From Oscillospiraceae bacterium (GTDB taxonomy: Bacteria; Bacillota; Clostridia; Oscillospirales; Ruminococcaceae), in NCBI GenBank assembly GCA_017440425.1, contig JAFSHJ010000132.1, positions 1 through 6,660 on the forward strand: a DNA stretch of 6,660 nt. Reading direction: 5' to 3'. The notes under the pieces are model-generated. The model was not told the origin of the DNA, did no database searches, and worked only from the letters and a program-made list of their open reading frames with translations. Positions 1 to 5,509 of the stretch are shown one piece after another. Position 1 is the first letter of the stretch, and each line of letters opens with the position of its first letter. A program made the position numbers and the translations under genes.

Positions 1-2
1 AT

Positions 3-434
3 GAGATATACGATCAGCTTGCAGGCGGCATCGTGGAGGTTCCCGCAGGCACAAAAGAGATGCTGATGGAACTGAAAAAACGCGGCTACCGCATTTCCGT
101 CGCATCTGCTGCCGATCTCGTTAAGGTCCGTATCAATCTGCGCTGCATCGGCGTAACTCCCGAGGATTTTGACGCTGTTGTCACCGGCAGCGACGTGGAA
201 AAGAAAAAACCCCATCCCGAAATCTATCTTAAAACCGCAGCCAAGCTTGACGAAGACCCTGCCAACTGCGTTGTTATTGAAGATGCCATTGCAGGCGTTG
301 AGGCCGGCTGTGCCGCAGGTGCTGTCTGCGTGGGTGTTCCCGGCACATTCACCCTCGATGAGCTGAAAGAGGCAGGCGCACGCTACACCGTAAATTCCAT
401 CACCGAACTGCCCGATATTATCGACAGCATATAA
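3..434 (+). CDS. HAD-superfamily hydrolase, beta-phosphoglucomutase-like, C-terminal part (5' end outside window)
   Basis: The reading frame is open from base 3, so the gene begins upstream of the window; the visible 143 residues are the C-terminal two-thirds or so. Numbering from the first visible residue, HAD motif II is the Ser in ISVASA (Ser35), motif III is the Lys in EKKKPHPEIY (Lys69), and motif IV is VIEDAIAGVEA with acidic pair Glu93-Asp94, which would bind Mg2+. The KPHPEIY and VIEDAIAGVEA signatures fit HAD subfamily IA, the beta-phosphoglucomutase/phosphoglycolate-phosphatase group. These are cytosolic enzymes that transfer or hydrolyse sugar or small-molecule phosphates through an aspartyl-phosphate. 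The nucleophile motif DxD and most of the cap domain lie outside the window, so mutase and phosphatase cannot be told apart and no substrate is assigned. A GTG at 33 is in frame but internal. The next gene starts 39 nt downstream with no terminator between, so the two may be co-transcribed. Confidence 0.9.
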   Translation, partial: EIYDQLAGGIVEVPAGTKEMLMELKKRGYRISVASAADLVKVRINLRCIGVTPEDFDAVVTGSDVEKKKPHPEIYLKTAAKLDEDPANCVVIEDAIAGVEAGCAAGAVCVGVPGTFTLDELKEAGARYTVNSITELPDIIDSI

Positions 435-473
435 CCACTTGACTTTTAATCAAAATTACGGAGGTGTTTGACA

Positions 474-863
474 ATGGCCAAAAAGAAAAACAACGATAAC
501 TACATCTGGAGAGACAGAAAGCGCATTATTTTCGGCTTGCCCTGGTCCTTCACCGTCTATATGCTGGAGGAGGAAAAGCTGCTTGTCTCCAGCGGATTTT
601 TGAACAAGCGCGAGGACGAGGTGCGGCTCTACCGCATAATGGATCTTACCCTCAAGCGTTCATTCGGTGAAAGACTTTTCGGACTTGGCACAATTCACTG
701 CTGTTCCGCCGATAAATCCACACCCGAGTTTGACATCAAACGCATCAAAAACTCCCGAGAGGTGAAAAACCTCATCTCAGACATGGTTGAAAAGCAGCGT
801 GAGCTCAAGCGTGTCTCCAACCGCGAATTTATGGGTGACGACGAACACGAACTTTTTGATTAA
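474..863 (+). CDS. Small bacterial PH-domain (bPH2/DUF304-like) protein
   Basis: A 129-residue protein with no signal peptide and no membrane helix. Residues about 11-105 fit the bacterial pleckstrin-homology fold of the DUF304/YdbS type: a strand around SFTVYMLEEEKLLVSSGFLNK, then an RLYRIMDLTLKRSF stretch (about 51-64), then ERLFGLGTIHCCSAD (about 67-80). The last 25 or so residues are charged and probably helical. Many relatives carry transmembrane helices next to the PH domain; this one does not, so it is probably cytosolic or a soluble adaptor. Its ligand and cellular role are unknown. I chose ATG 474 because GGAGG at 460-464 sits 9 nt upstream; the in-frame TTG at 468 would leave only 3 nt. 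A strong terminator begins 6 nt after the stop codon, making this the last gene of its transcript, probably shared with the HAD gene. The family call is good; the function is not known. Confidence 0.82.
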   Translation: MAKKKNNDNYIWRDRKRIIFGLPWSFTVYMLEEEKLLVSSGFLNKREDEVRLYRIMDLTLKRSFGERLFGLGTIHCCSADKSTPEFDIKRIKNSREVKNLISDMVEKQRELKRVSNREFMGDDEHELFD

Positions 864-868
864 ACCTC

Positions 869-902
869 AAAATCCCCGAAACATCCGTTTCGGGGATTTT
901 TT
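869..902 (+). terminator. Intrinsic terminator after the PH-domain gene
   Basis: A perfect 14-bp inverted repeat (869-882 with 887-900, core TCCCCGAAAC / GTTTCGGGGA) closes a 4-nt ATCC loop. It ends in a run of six T at 897-902. The stop codon of the PH gene is 5 nt upstream. The A-run on the left arm means it may also work in the other direction, although no - strand gene needs it here. Confidence 0.93.
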
Positions 903-911
903 ATGCCGCAG

Positions 912-940
912 TTGACTTTATTTTCAAAACATACTATACT
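912..940 (+). promoter_or_regulatory. Near-consensus housekeeping promoter for the MATE gene
   Basis: TTGACT (912-917) serves as -35 and TATACT (935-940) as -10, separated by exactly 17 nt; each box differs from the sigma-70/sigma-A consensus at one position. Transcription would start near 946-948. The promoter lies just past the upstream terminator and inside the longest open frame of the MATE gene, so the start codon has to be downstream, at 990. The 5' leader would be about 43 nt. Confidence 0.8.
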
Positions 941-989
941 TTTAAATACATTTGATTTTTCAACCACAGAATCCGCACGGGAGAAACCC

Positions 990-2327
990 ATGAACATTCA
1001 ACTTTCCGATCACTTTAACTATAAACGTCTGCTGCGCTTCACCCTGCCCTCCATTGCAATGATGATCTTCACATCCATCTACGGCGTGGTGGATGGCTTT
1101 TTCGTCTCAAACTTTGCGGGAAAGACTCCCTTTGCCGCCGTAAACTTCATTATGCCCTTTCTTATGATATTTGCAACGGTTGGCTTTATGTTCGGCACCG
1201 GCGGCACCGCAATTGTTGCCAAAACCTTCGGCGAAGGCGACAGCGACAGAGCAAACGGATATTTTTCGCTGTTTGTTTATGTCTCTTTTGCGCTGGGTGT
1301 TGTGTTTGCGCTTTTGGGCATCATCTTCATCCGCCCCATTGCCATTCTTCTCGGTGCAGAGGGCGAGCTGCTGGAAAACTGCATTGTCTATGCCCGCATC
1401 ATTCTTGCGGCACTTCCCTTTTTTGTGCTGCAGCTTTTGTTCCAGAGCTTTTTCGTCACAGCGAAAAGACCGCAGCTCGGTCTTAAAGTGACCGTGCTGT
1501 CCGGCATCACCAATATGGTGCTCGATGCCGTGCTGGTGCTGCTGCTTCCGCAGCAATTTAAGCTTATCGGCGCTGCGATAGCCACTGCGCTCAGCCAGAC
1601 TGTGGGCGGAGTTATCCCCGTTATCTACTTTTTGCGCCTCAACGACAGCATCCTGCGCCTTGGCAAAACCAAATTTTACGGCAAAGCCATTGTCAAAGCC
1701 TGCACAAACGGCTCCTCCGAATTTATGAGCAACATCTCCATGAGTCTGGTTGGTATGCTCTACAACATTCAGCTGCTCAAATATGCAGGCGAAAACGGTG
1801 TTGCCGCCTACGGAGTTATGATGTATGTCAGCATGATCTTCTCCGGCGCATTTATCGGCTATTCCATCGGCACAGCACCCGTTATCGGCTATAACTACGG
1901 GGCACAAAACCACACCGAGCTTAAAGGGCTGCTTAAAAAGAGTATTGTCATACTGATCGTTTTCAGCTGTTTTATGGTTGCATCCGGCGAGCTGCTTGCA
2001 CTGCCGCTTACAAAAATTTTTGTAGGCTACGATGCTGCTCTCACAGAGCTCACACTCTCGGGATTCCGTATTTTTGCGCTCTCCTTCTTCTTTATGGGAT
2101 TTGCCATTTTCGGCTCCGGTTTTTTCACCGCCCTCAACGACGGCTTCACGTCTGCGGTCATCTCTTTTCTGCGCACGGTGGTCTTTCAGGTGGCGGCGGT
2201 GCTGCTGCTCCCCCTTGTGTGGGATATAGACGGTGTGTGGGTATCCATTGTGGTTGCGGAATTTATGGCTTTCCTCTTGTCAGCCATCTTCCTGATCGCA
2301 AAGCGCAACAGATATCATTATTTTTAA
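990..2327 (+). CDS. MATE-family multidrug/cation efflux transporter (MepA/NorM-like)
   Basis: A 445-residue integral membrane protein, the normal MATE length of about 450, with roughly twelve hydrophobic segments in two homologous halves. MATE pumps export cationic drugs, dyes or metabolites across the cytoplasmic membrane in exchange for Na+ or H+. Visible family features are TLPSIAMMIFTSIYGVVDGFFVS (about 18-40, with Asp36 in helix 1), the GTGGTAIVAK loop (69-78), and GTAPVIGYNYGAQN in the second half (294-307), a MATE hallmark. The C-terminus is a short basic tail (KRNRYHYF). Translation is set at ATG 990, preceded by GGGAG (979-983) with 6 nt spacing. An in-frame ATG at 903 would add 29 non-membrane residues, but it lies within the terminator/promoter region and upstream of the expected transcription start. 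The gene is monocistronic, with its own promoter and terminator. Substrates cannot be inferred. Confidence 0.95.
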   Translation: MNIQLSDHFNYKRLLRFTLPSIAMMIFTSIYGVVDGFFVSNFAGKTPFAAVNFIMPFLMIFATVGFMFGTGGTAIVAKTFGEGDSDRANGYFSLFVYVSFALGVVFALLGIIFIRPIAILLGAEGELLENCIVYARIILAALPFFVLQLLFQSFFVTAKRPQLGLKVTVLSGITNMVLDAVLVLLLPQQFKLIGAAIATALSQTVGGVIPVIYFLRLNDSILRLGKTKFYGKAIVKACTNGSSEFMSNISMSLVGMLYNIQLLKYAGENGVAAYGVMMYVSMIFSGAFIGYSIGTAPVIGYNYGAQNHTELKGLLKKSIVILIVFSCFMVASGELLALPLTKIFVGYDAALTELTLSGFRIFALSFFFMGFAIFGSGFFTALNDGFTSAVISFLRTVVFQVAAVLLLPLVWDIDGVWVSIVVAEFMAFLLSAIFLIAKRNRYHYF

Positions 2328-2344
2328 ATTCTCTTACAAAATTC

Positions 2345-2380
2345 AAATCCTCATTGAAGTTGTTCAATGAGGATTTTTTT
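2345..2380 (+). terminator. Intrinsic terminator after the MATE gene
   Basis: A perfect 14-bp inverted repeat (2345-2358 with 2363-2376, core TCCTCATTGAA / TTCAATGAGGA) has a GTTG loop and runs into seven T (2374-2380). The MATE stop codon lies 17 nt upstream. On the - strand the same hairpin is followed by TTTGAATTTTG, a weaker U-tract, so it could also stop transcripts from the convergent LysR operon. Confidence 0.93.
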
Positions 2381-2392
2381 ATTATATTTATG

Positions 2393-2407
2393 TTGAGCTT
2401 CGCTCAA
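2393..2407. repeat. Short hairpin TTGAGC-TTC-GCTCAA
   Basis: A perfect 6-bp inverted repeat with a 3-nt loop, at the left edge of the repeat-rich region. There is no T-run after it on either strand, so it is not a terminator. Confidence 0.65.
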
Positions 2408-2409
2408 AT

Positions 2410-2452
2410 GACTGGCATTCCGTCCTCTGCGGAGGACGGGACCTACGCAGTC
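2410..2452. repeat. Nested palindrome with inner CCGTCCTC/GAGGACGG stem
   Basis: The inner stem of 8 bp (2420-2427 with 2432-2439, loop TGCG) is enclosed by an outer 5-bp inverted pair GACTG (2410-2414) and CAGTC (2448-2452). The two together could fold as one long interrupted hairpin on either strand. Confidence 0.65.
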
Positions 2453-2456
2453 GGCG

Positions 2457-2478
2457 CTTAAGGGACAAGTCCCTTAAG
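2457..2478. repeat. Perfect 10-bp palindrome CTTAAGGGAC-AA-GTCCCTTAAG
   Basis: Two perfect 10-bp arms (2457-2466 and 2469-2478) are separated by only AA. The arms start and end with CTTAAG. There is no adjacent T-run. The symmetry suits a protein-binding site or cruciform as well as an RNA hairpin. Confidence 0.75.
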
Positions 2479-2490
2479 AATCCCGTGATT

Positions 2491-2538
2491 AGGTGCACCA
2501 AAAACAAAAGTGCACCTCCCTCCGCGGGAAGTGCACCT
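2491..2538. repeat. Three GTGCAC palindromes, one inverted and one direct pair
   Basis: AGGTGCAC (2491-2498) and GTGCACCT (2510-2517) form an 8-bp inverted repeat around an A-rich 11-nt spacer. A second GTGCACCT follows at 2531-2538, 21 nt (about two helical turns) after the first. All three share the self-complementary core GTGCAC. Confidence 0.7.
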
Positions 2539-2556
2539 GTCTGTTAGTAAATTTAA

Positions 2557-2583
2557 GAAACTGTAAGCGTGAGCGTCAGTTTC
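2557..2583 (-). repeat. GAAACTG/CAGTTTC inverted repeat, possible weak terminator of the LysR operon
   Basis: Seven-bp arms (2557-2563 and 2577-2583) enclose a 13-nt loop. Read on the - strand the hairpin is followed by TTAAATTT, a poor U-tract. It lies about 65 nt past the LysR stop codon, so it might contribute to termination of that operon. The evidence is weak: the stem is short and the loop long. Confidence 0.35.
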
Positions 2584-2586
2584 GTC

Positions 2587-2635
2587 CGCGGTCATTCCCC
2601 CGGGCGTGGCCCGGCGCGGTCATGCCCGGGGGGGG
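2587..2635. repeat. GC-rich inverted repeat with embedded 9-bp direct repeat
   Basis: CCCCCGGGC (2597-2605) pairs with GCCCGGGGG (2624-2632). The word CGCGGTCAT occurs twice in direct orientation (2587-2595 and 2615-2623), each copy just before one arm of the inverted repeat. An eight-G run ends at 2635. It lies 14 nt past the LysR stop codon (reading leftward). On the - strand no T-run follows the stem, so it is not an ordinary intrinsic terminator. Confidence 0.6.
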
Positions 2636-2648
2636 CTTCCCCACCGGG

Positions 2649-3602
2649 TTATTCGAGGTTGCCGAGGCTTTCGATGAAATATTCCATTGCTTTGGAATAA
2701 TATCTGTTGCGCTTGTAGAAGGCGTAGACGTTTCTTCTGCCGTGGGTGGCAGGCAGCTTATAGAACACAACTGCTTTTGGGTCACCCTGAATTTTTTTCA
2801 CCAGCGTGTCGCTGACGATGGATGCGGCGGTGCCTATCTCCACAAATTTATAGAGTGTTACAAGGCGGTCCAGCTCAAGAATGACGTTGGGAGAAATTCC
2901 CGCCTCCTGGAAGATGGCGGCGGAGCGGATCCTCATATCGTTGCCTCTTGTGAGAAGCACGAAAGGGGCATCCTCAAACTTTTTGAGGGGCACCGGCTCA
3001 ATATCGGCGGTCGTATATCTGTTGGAGGTGATATCCTCGTAGCTGAGGGCGTATTTTTCCAAACCCTCGTTCTGCGGGAACATTGCGGGCACAGCCAGAA
3101 ACAGCTCTTCCGATTTGATCTGCTGCTTTTCAAAGATATCGGAGTTGTGTTCCAGCGTATCCAAAATGAGATCCAGCCTGCCCGAAAGGATGTTTTGTTC
3201 CAGCACGGTGGAATCGGCATCCACGAGGTCAAGACGTATATTGGGATATTTTGAGACGAAGTTCATTATATATTTAGGCAGCACCAGCGCCGACAAAAGC
3301 TGGTTGCTTCCAATGCCCAGGGAGCCTGCCTGCAGATTGTTTACCGCACAGATGTAATCGGAAAAGGATGCCTCGATGTGCTGTATCTGCTCGGTGGCTT
3401 TAATGTATTCCATTCCCGCTTCGGTGAGTCTCAGCGGCTTGCAGCTTCTGTCAAACAGCGGCATACCGATGCTGTCCTCAATTTTTTTCACCATAACGCT
3501 CAGCGACGGCTGCGAGATAAACAGCTTCTGCGCCGCTTTGGATATGCTCTTCTCCTGATATATGGTATATATCAATTCTTTTCGCACAAAAATATCTTCC
3601 AT
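2649..3602 (-). CDS. LysR-type transcriptional regulator
   Basis: A 317-residue protein of standard LysR-family length. The N-terminal winged helix-turn-helix covers about residues 4-62, with the recognition region SISKAAQKLFISQPSLSVMVKKIE (19-42) followed by GMPLFDR and LRLTEAG, all typical of the family. Residues about 90-300 form the periplasmic-binding-protein-like effector domain, beginning with the usual LQAGSLGIGSNQLLSALVLPKYI segment. Such proteins bind DNA as tetramers and respond to a small co-inducer, here unknown. ATG is at 3600-3602, with GGAG (complement of 3609-3612) 6 nt upstream. It is the last gene of the leftward operon, 23 nt after the WYL gene. LysR regulators are usually divergent from their targets; here the gene lies at the distal end of the operon, so autoregulation of the whole operon or control of a distant target are both possible. 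Confidence 0.95.
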   Translation of the reverse strand: MEDIFVRKELIYTIYQEKSISKAAQKLFISQPSLSVMVKKIEDSIGMPLFDRSCKPLRLTEAGMEYIKATEQIQHIEASFSDYICAVNNLQAGSLGIGSNQLLSALVLPKYIMNFVSKYPNIRLDLVDADSTVLEQNILSGRLDLILDTLEHNSDIFEKQQIKSEELFLAVPAMFPQNEGLEKYALSYEDITSNRYTTADIEPVPLKKFEDAPFVLLTRGNDMRIRSAAIFQEAGISPNVILELDRLVTLYKFVEIGTAASIVSDTLVKKIQGDPKAVVFYKLPATHGRRNVYAFYKRNRYYSKAMEYFIESLGNLE

Positions 3603-3625
3603 AATTCTCTCCGCACCAAAATATT

Positions 3626-4603
3626 TTAGTTATATCTGTTTTCTATGCTCTTCAGCCAATCGAGATAGCTTTGGATAGTCTCCTTCGGCTCGGTTATTGT
3701 AACCTCATCGCCAAGACCGCTCAGCCAGCCGAAAAACTGTGCGCTGACCTCTACCTCTGCAATGGCATATATGCCGTTTTCCGTCTTCCACAGCGGGATA
3801 TCCGTGCCGAATCTGTCGATGAACACGCCTATCATTTTCGGTTCAATGCGGAATGTGACACGCTGTGTCTCTCCTCCGAACATTCCAAAGACACGCTTTG
3901 CATAGGAGGCAGCATCGAATTTTTCAAACTGTGCTCTGCCCTCTCTGGCTTCGCCCGTTTCGGCTATCTCCTGCATTTTGTCAACACGGTAGTGCTTCAC
4001 CTTGCCGTCATCAAATGCAATGAGATAATAGTTTTCGTCATCCCAGGCCAATGCCCAGGGGCTGGTGAAATATCGCTCGCCGTTTCTGCGGCGCTTCAGT
4101 TTTTTGTCCGCACCCCACTCGCAATAGTAAAAACTGATCCGTGAGTTCTCCGAAATGGCGGAATACAGCCTATCCACGTTGTAATATATGCTCTCATTGG
4201 AGGTTTTCAGCCTGCCGAGAACCACCACCTGACGCTGCAGCTTCTCGCCCTCTCTTGCGCTGCAAAGCCGCTGCAGCTTTGCAATGAGCTCACGGGATTT
4301 TTTGACGGTGATAAACTTGGATGCCTGTACCGAATCCACCAGCAGTTTGAGCTCAGGTAGCTCGAATTCGCGGCTGCCGATGTAATATCCCGACGGTGCT
4401 TCTCTGCGGTAGAGCACATCGTAGCCTGCAGTTTTCAGCGCCTCGATATCGTCGTAAACGCTTTTCCGCTCTGCGGATATGCCGTTATCTTCCAGCATTG
4501 CAAGGATATCTGCCGTGGAGGCAGGGTTGTTTTCGTCTGTGTTTTGGGTGAGATAGCGGCTGAGATAGATAAGCTTGAGCTTATTGTTGGATACCACTGT
4601 CAT
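3626..4603 (-). CDS. WYL-domain transcriptional regulator with N-terminal winged HTH
   Basis: A 325-residue protein (323 if the GTG start is used). Residues about 8-75 form an HTH_11-type winged helix, with STADILAMLEDNGISAERKSVYDDIEALKTAGYDV as its core. Residues about 140-215 are the WYL domain: RYFTSPWALAWDDENYYLIAFDDGKVKHYRVDKM (177-210) carries the family signature, although the WYL triad reads YYL (192-194). The conserved Arg of the HYRVDKM strand is Arg206. Residues about 246-320 match the C-terminal WCX extension. These regulators sense ligands, in some cases nucleic acid or nucleotides, and often act as repressors or activators of their own neighbourhood. The gene begins 8 nt after the nitroreductase stop and is followed closely by LysR. 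The start is ambiguous: see the ribosome-binding-site entry. Confidence 0.92.
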   Translation of the reverse strand: MTVVSNNKLKLIYLSRYLTQNTDENNPASTADILAMLEDNGISAERKSVYDDIEALKTAGYDVLYRREAPSGYYIGSREFELPELKLLVDSVQASKFITVKKSRELIAKLQRLCSAREGEKLQRQVVVLGRLKTSNESIYYNVDRLYSAISENSRISFYYCEWGADKKLKRRRNGERYFTSPWALAWDDENYYLIAFDDGKVKHYRVDKMQEIAETGEAREGRAQFEKFDAASYAKRVFGMFGGETQRVTFRIEPKMIGVFIDRFGTDIPLWKTENGIYAIAEVEVSAQFFGWLSGLGDEVTITEPKETIQSYLDWLKSIENRYN

Positions 4604-4612
4604 CCCCTCCTT
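4595..4612 (-). promoter_or_regulatory. Ribosome binding site that puts the WYL start in doubt
   Basis: On the - strand AAGGAGGGG (complement of 4604-4612) overlaps the last base of the nitroreductase TGA and touches the ATG at 4601-4603, leaving only 2 nt between the GGAGG core and that ATG. The third codon is GTG (4595-4597), which sits at a near-ideal 8 nt from the core. Initiation at GTG, giving a protein two residues shorter, is therefore plausible. The strong site next to the upstream stop codon suggests translational coupling. Confidence 0.6.
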
Positions 4613-5211
4613 CAGCCGTCAATATCACAGTTGGCGATCATTTCTTTTACGGAACGCTTGGGCACGTGATGGATACCGTCCTTGCGGTAATAGGCGGTGG
4701 AGCCGCCTTCGGGGATATCCTCCGTCACAACTGTCTCACCGGGTTTGCCGAAGGCAAGCAGCAGCATCGGAACGTATCTGTCGTCAAGACCCATCAGGTC
4801 ACGCACGTCTTCTTTGTCATAGTTGCCGATCATACAGCCGCCGAGACCGATCTCCGCTGCAGCAAGCATGATCGTCTGTGCGCAGATGCCCACATCTACA
4901 CGGAAGCGCTCGGCATTTTCGGTTATCTCTCTGTCCAAAGTGATGAGAATATATGCTGTTGGCTGCTCATTCTCTGTCTGCGGAGGGAAATCCTCCTTGG
5001 AGAGAAGGCGTGCCCAGCGGGTTTTTGCAAAAATTTTGTCGTTCAGCGGTTTCTCCCAGGAGAGCGCATATTTGAATGGCTGCACGTTGACGCTTGCCGC
5101 CGCATATCTTACCGTTTCGATGAAAGAGACCAGCTCTTCACGGGATATTTTCCGCGAAGCATCGAATCTGCGATAGCTTCTGGAGCTTTTTACAAGATCA
5201 AAAAATGCCAT
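4612..5211 (-). CDS. Nitroreductase-family FMN-dependent oxidoreductase
   Basis: A 199-residue protein of the nitroreductase fold, which typically forms FMN-bound homodimers and uses NAD(P)H. The N-terminal RSYRRF (11-16) is the FMN-phosphate-binding SxRxF-type motif. AAASVNVQPFKY (37-48) corresponds to the usual APSxxNxQPW flavin loop with conservative changes. DVGICAQTIMLAAAEIGLGGCMIGNYD (106-132) and VPMLLLAFGKP (147-157) match the family core and the dimer/flavin C-terminal region. Members reduce nitro compounds, quinones or enones, or modify peptides or cofactors, so the substrate cannot be read from the sequence. ATG at 5209-5211 has GAGG (complement of 5219-5222) 7 nt upstream. It lies 19 nt after the glutaredoxin-like gene and 8 nt before the WYL gene. 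Its position downstream of two ATP-grasp enzymes makes a dedicated biosynthetic or redox step plausible, but this is inference. Confidence 0.93.
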   Translation of the reverse strand: MAFFDLVKSSRSYRRFDASRKISREELVSFIETVRYAAASVNVQPFKYALSWEKPLNDKIFAKTRWARLLSKEDFPPQTENEQPTAYILITLDREITENAERFRVDVGICAQTIMLAAAEIGLGGCMIGNYDKEDVRDLMGLDDRYVPMLLLAFGKPGETVVTEDIPEGGSTAYYRKDGIHHVPKRSVKEMIANCDIDG

Positions 5212-5230
5212 AACACTACCTCTTCTATCT

Positions 5231-5509
5231 TTATTGTTCTTTCAAACAGCTTTCCAGCACACGGGCAACATCCTCTTTGGATGCGGCACCCTCGTGCAGT
5301 TTTTCGCATTTTTCGCCATCCACCTTGTAATAGGTTGGGACATAGTAATAATCGTAGCTTTCGGCAAGCTTCGGCTGCTCCCGCTCGTCGATCATCTCTA
5401 TCTCAATGGCTGCGTATTTGGGATCGCTTTTGATAAGCTCGTTCATAAAGGTGAGCGCCCGCTTGCAATAGGGGCAATTTGCCAGTTTAAACATAAGCAG
5501 CTTGCTCAT
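5231..5509 (-). CDS. Glutaredoxin/thioredoxin-like small redox protein (CPYC active site)
   Basis: A 92-residue cytosolic protein with the thioredoxin fold. The first strand KLLMFKLANCPYCKRA carries the redox pair Cys12-Pro-Tyr-Cys15; CPYC is the classic dithiol glutaredoxin active site. The conserved cis-proline is Pro58 in YYVPTY. Two further cysteines, Cys68 and Cys88, are outside the active site. A likely glutathione-binding TVP motif is changed to VPT, more like small thioredoxin-type proteins, so its partner may be a thioredoxin reductase or a neighbouring enzyme rather than glutathione. The start ATG (5507-5509) overlaps the stop TGA of the preceding ATP-grasp gene in an ATGA arrangement, and AAGGAG (complement of 5517-5522) lies 7 nt upstream, so the two genes are translationally coupled. 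It could supply electrons to the nitroreductase or keep a thiol product reduced; both are inference. Confidence 0.9.
   Translation of the reverse strand: MSKLLMFKLANCPYCKRALTFMNELIKSDPKYAAIEIEMIDEREQPKLAESYDYYYVPTYYKVDGEKCEKLHEGAASKEDVARVLESCLKEQ

Larger units (their letters stand above)
2381..2648. repeat. Non-coding region dense in inverted repeats (composite REP/MITE-like element)
   Basis: No credible gene lies here; the open frames that cross it are shadows with no family content. Within about 240 bp there are at least five separate inverted repeats, listed individually below. Composition shifts along the stretch, from AT-rich next to the terminator to very GC-rich at 2587-2645, ending in eight G (2628-2635). 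The position between two convergent 3' ends is typical for repetitive elements, which do least harm there. Whether it recurs elsewhere in the genome cannot be seen from this window, so the name REP/MITE-like is inference from structure. Confidence 0.6.

Noticed and set aside
439..464. TTGACT at 439-444 as a promoter for the PH gene
   Set aside because: No acceptable -10 box occurs 16-18 nt downstream; the expected position falls on the ribosome binding site.
903..989. 29-residue N-terminal extension of the MATE protein
   Set aside because: It overlaps a terminator T-run and a strong promoter, lacks a ribosome binding site, and precedes the expected transcription start.
1107..1913. Long open frame on the - strand, 268 codons
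   Set aside because: It lies wholly opposite the MATE gene, its product is rich in His, Asn and Gln with no recognisable domain, and it has no ribosome binding site. It is a shadow of the MATE codon pattern.
2393..2640. Riboswitch or CRISPR array in the repeat-rich intergenic region
   Set aside because: The region lies after two 3' ends, so no downstream gene could be controlled. The repeats differ from each other and lack the regular repeat-spacer period of a CRISPR array.
2493..3254. 253-codon + strand frame across the intergenic repeats and LysR
   Set aside because: It begins inside the GTGCAC repeat cluster and then runs antisense to the clearly real LysR gene. No family similarity is visible.
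4666..5433. 255-codon + strand frame
   Set aside because: It is antisense to the nitroreductase and glutaredoxin-like genes, both of which carry clear motifs and ribosome binding sites on the other strand.
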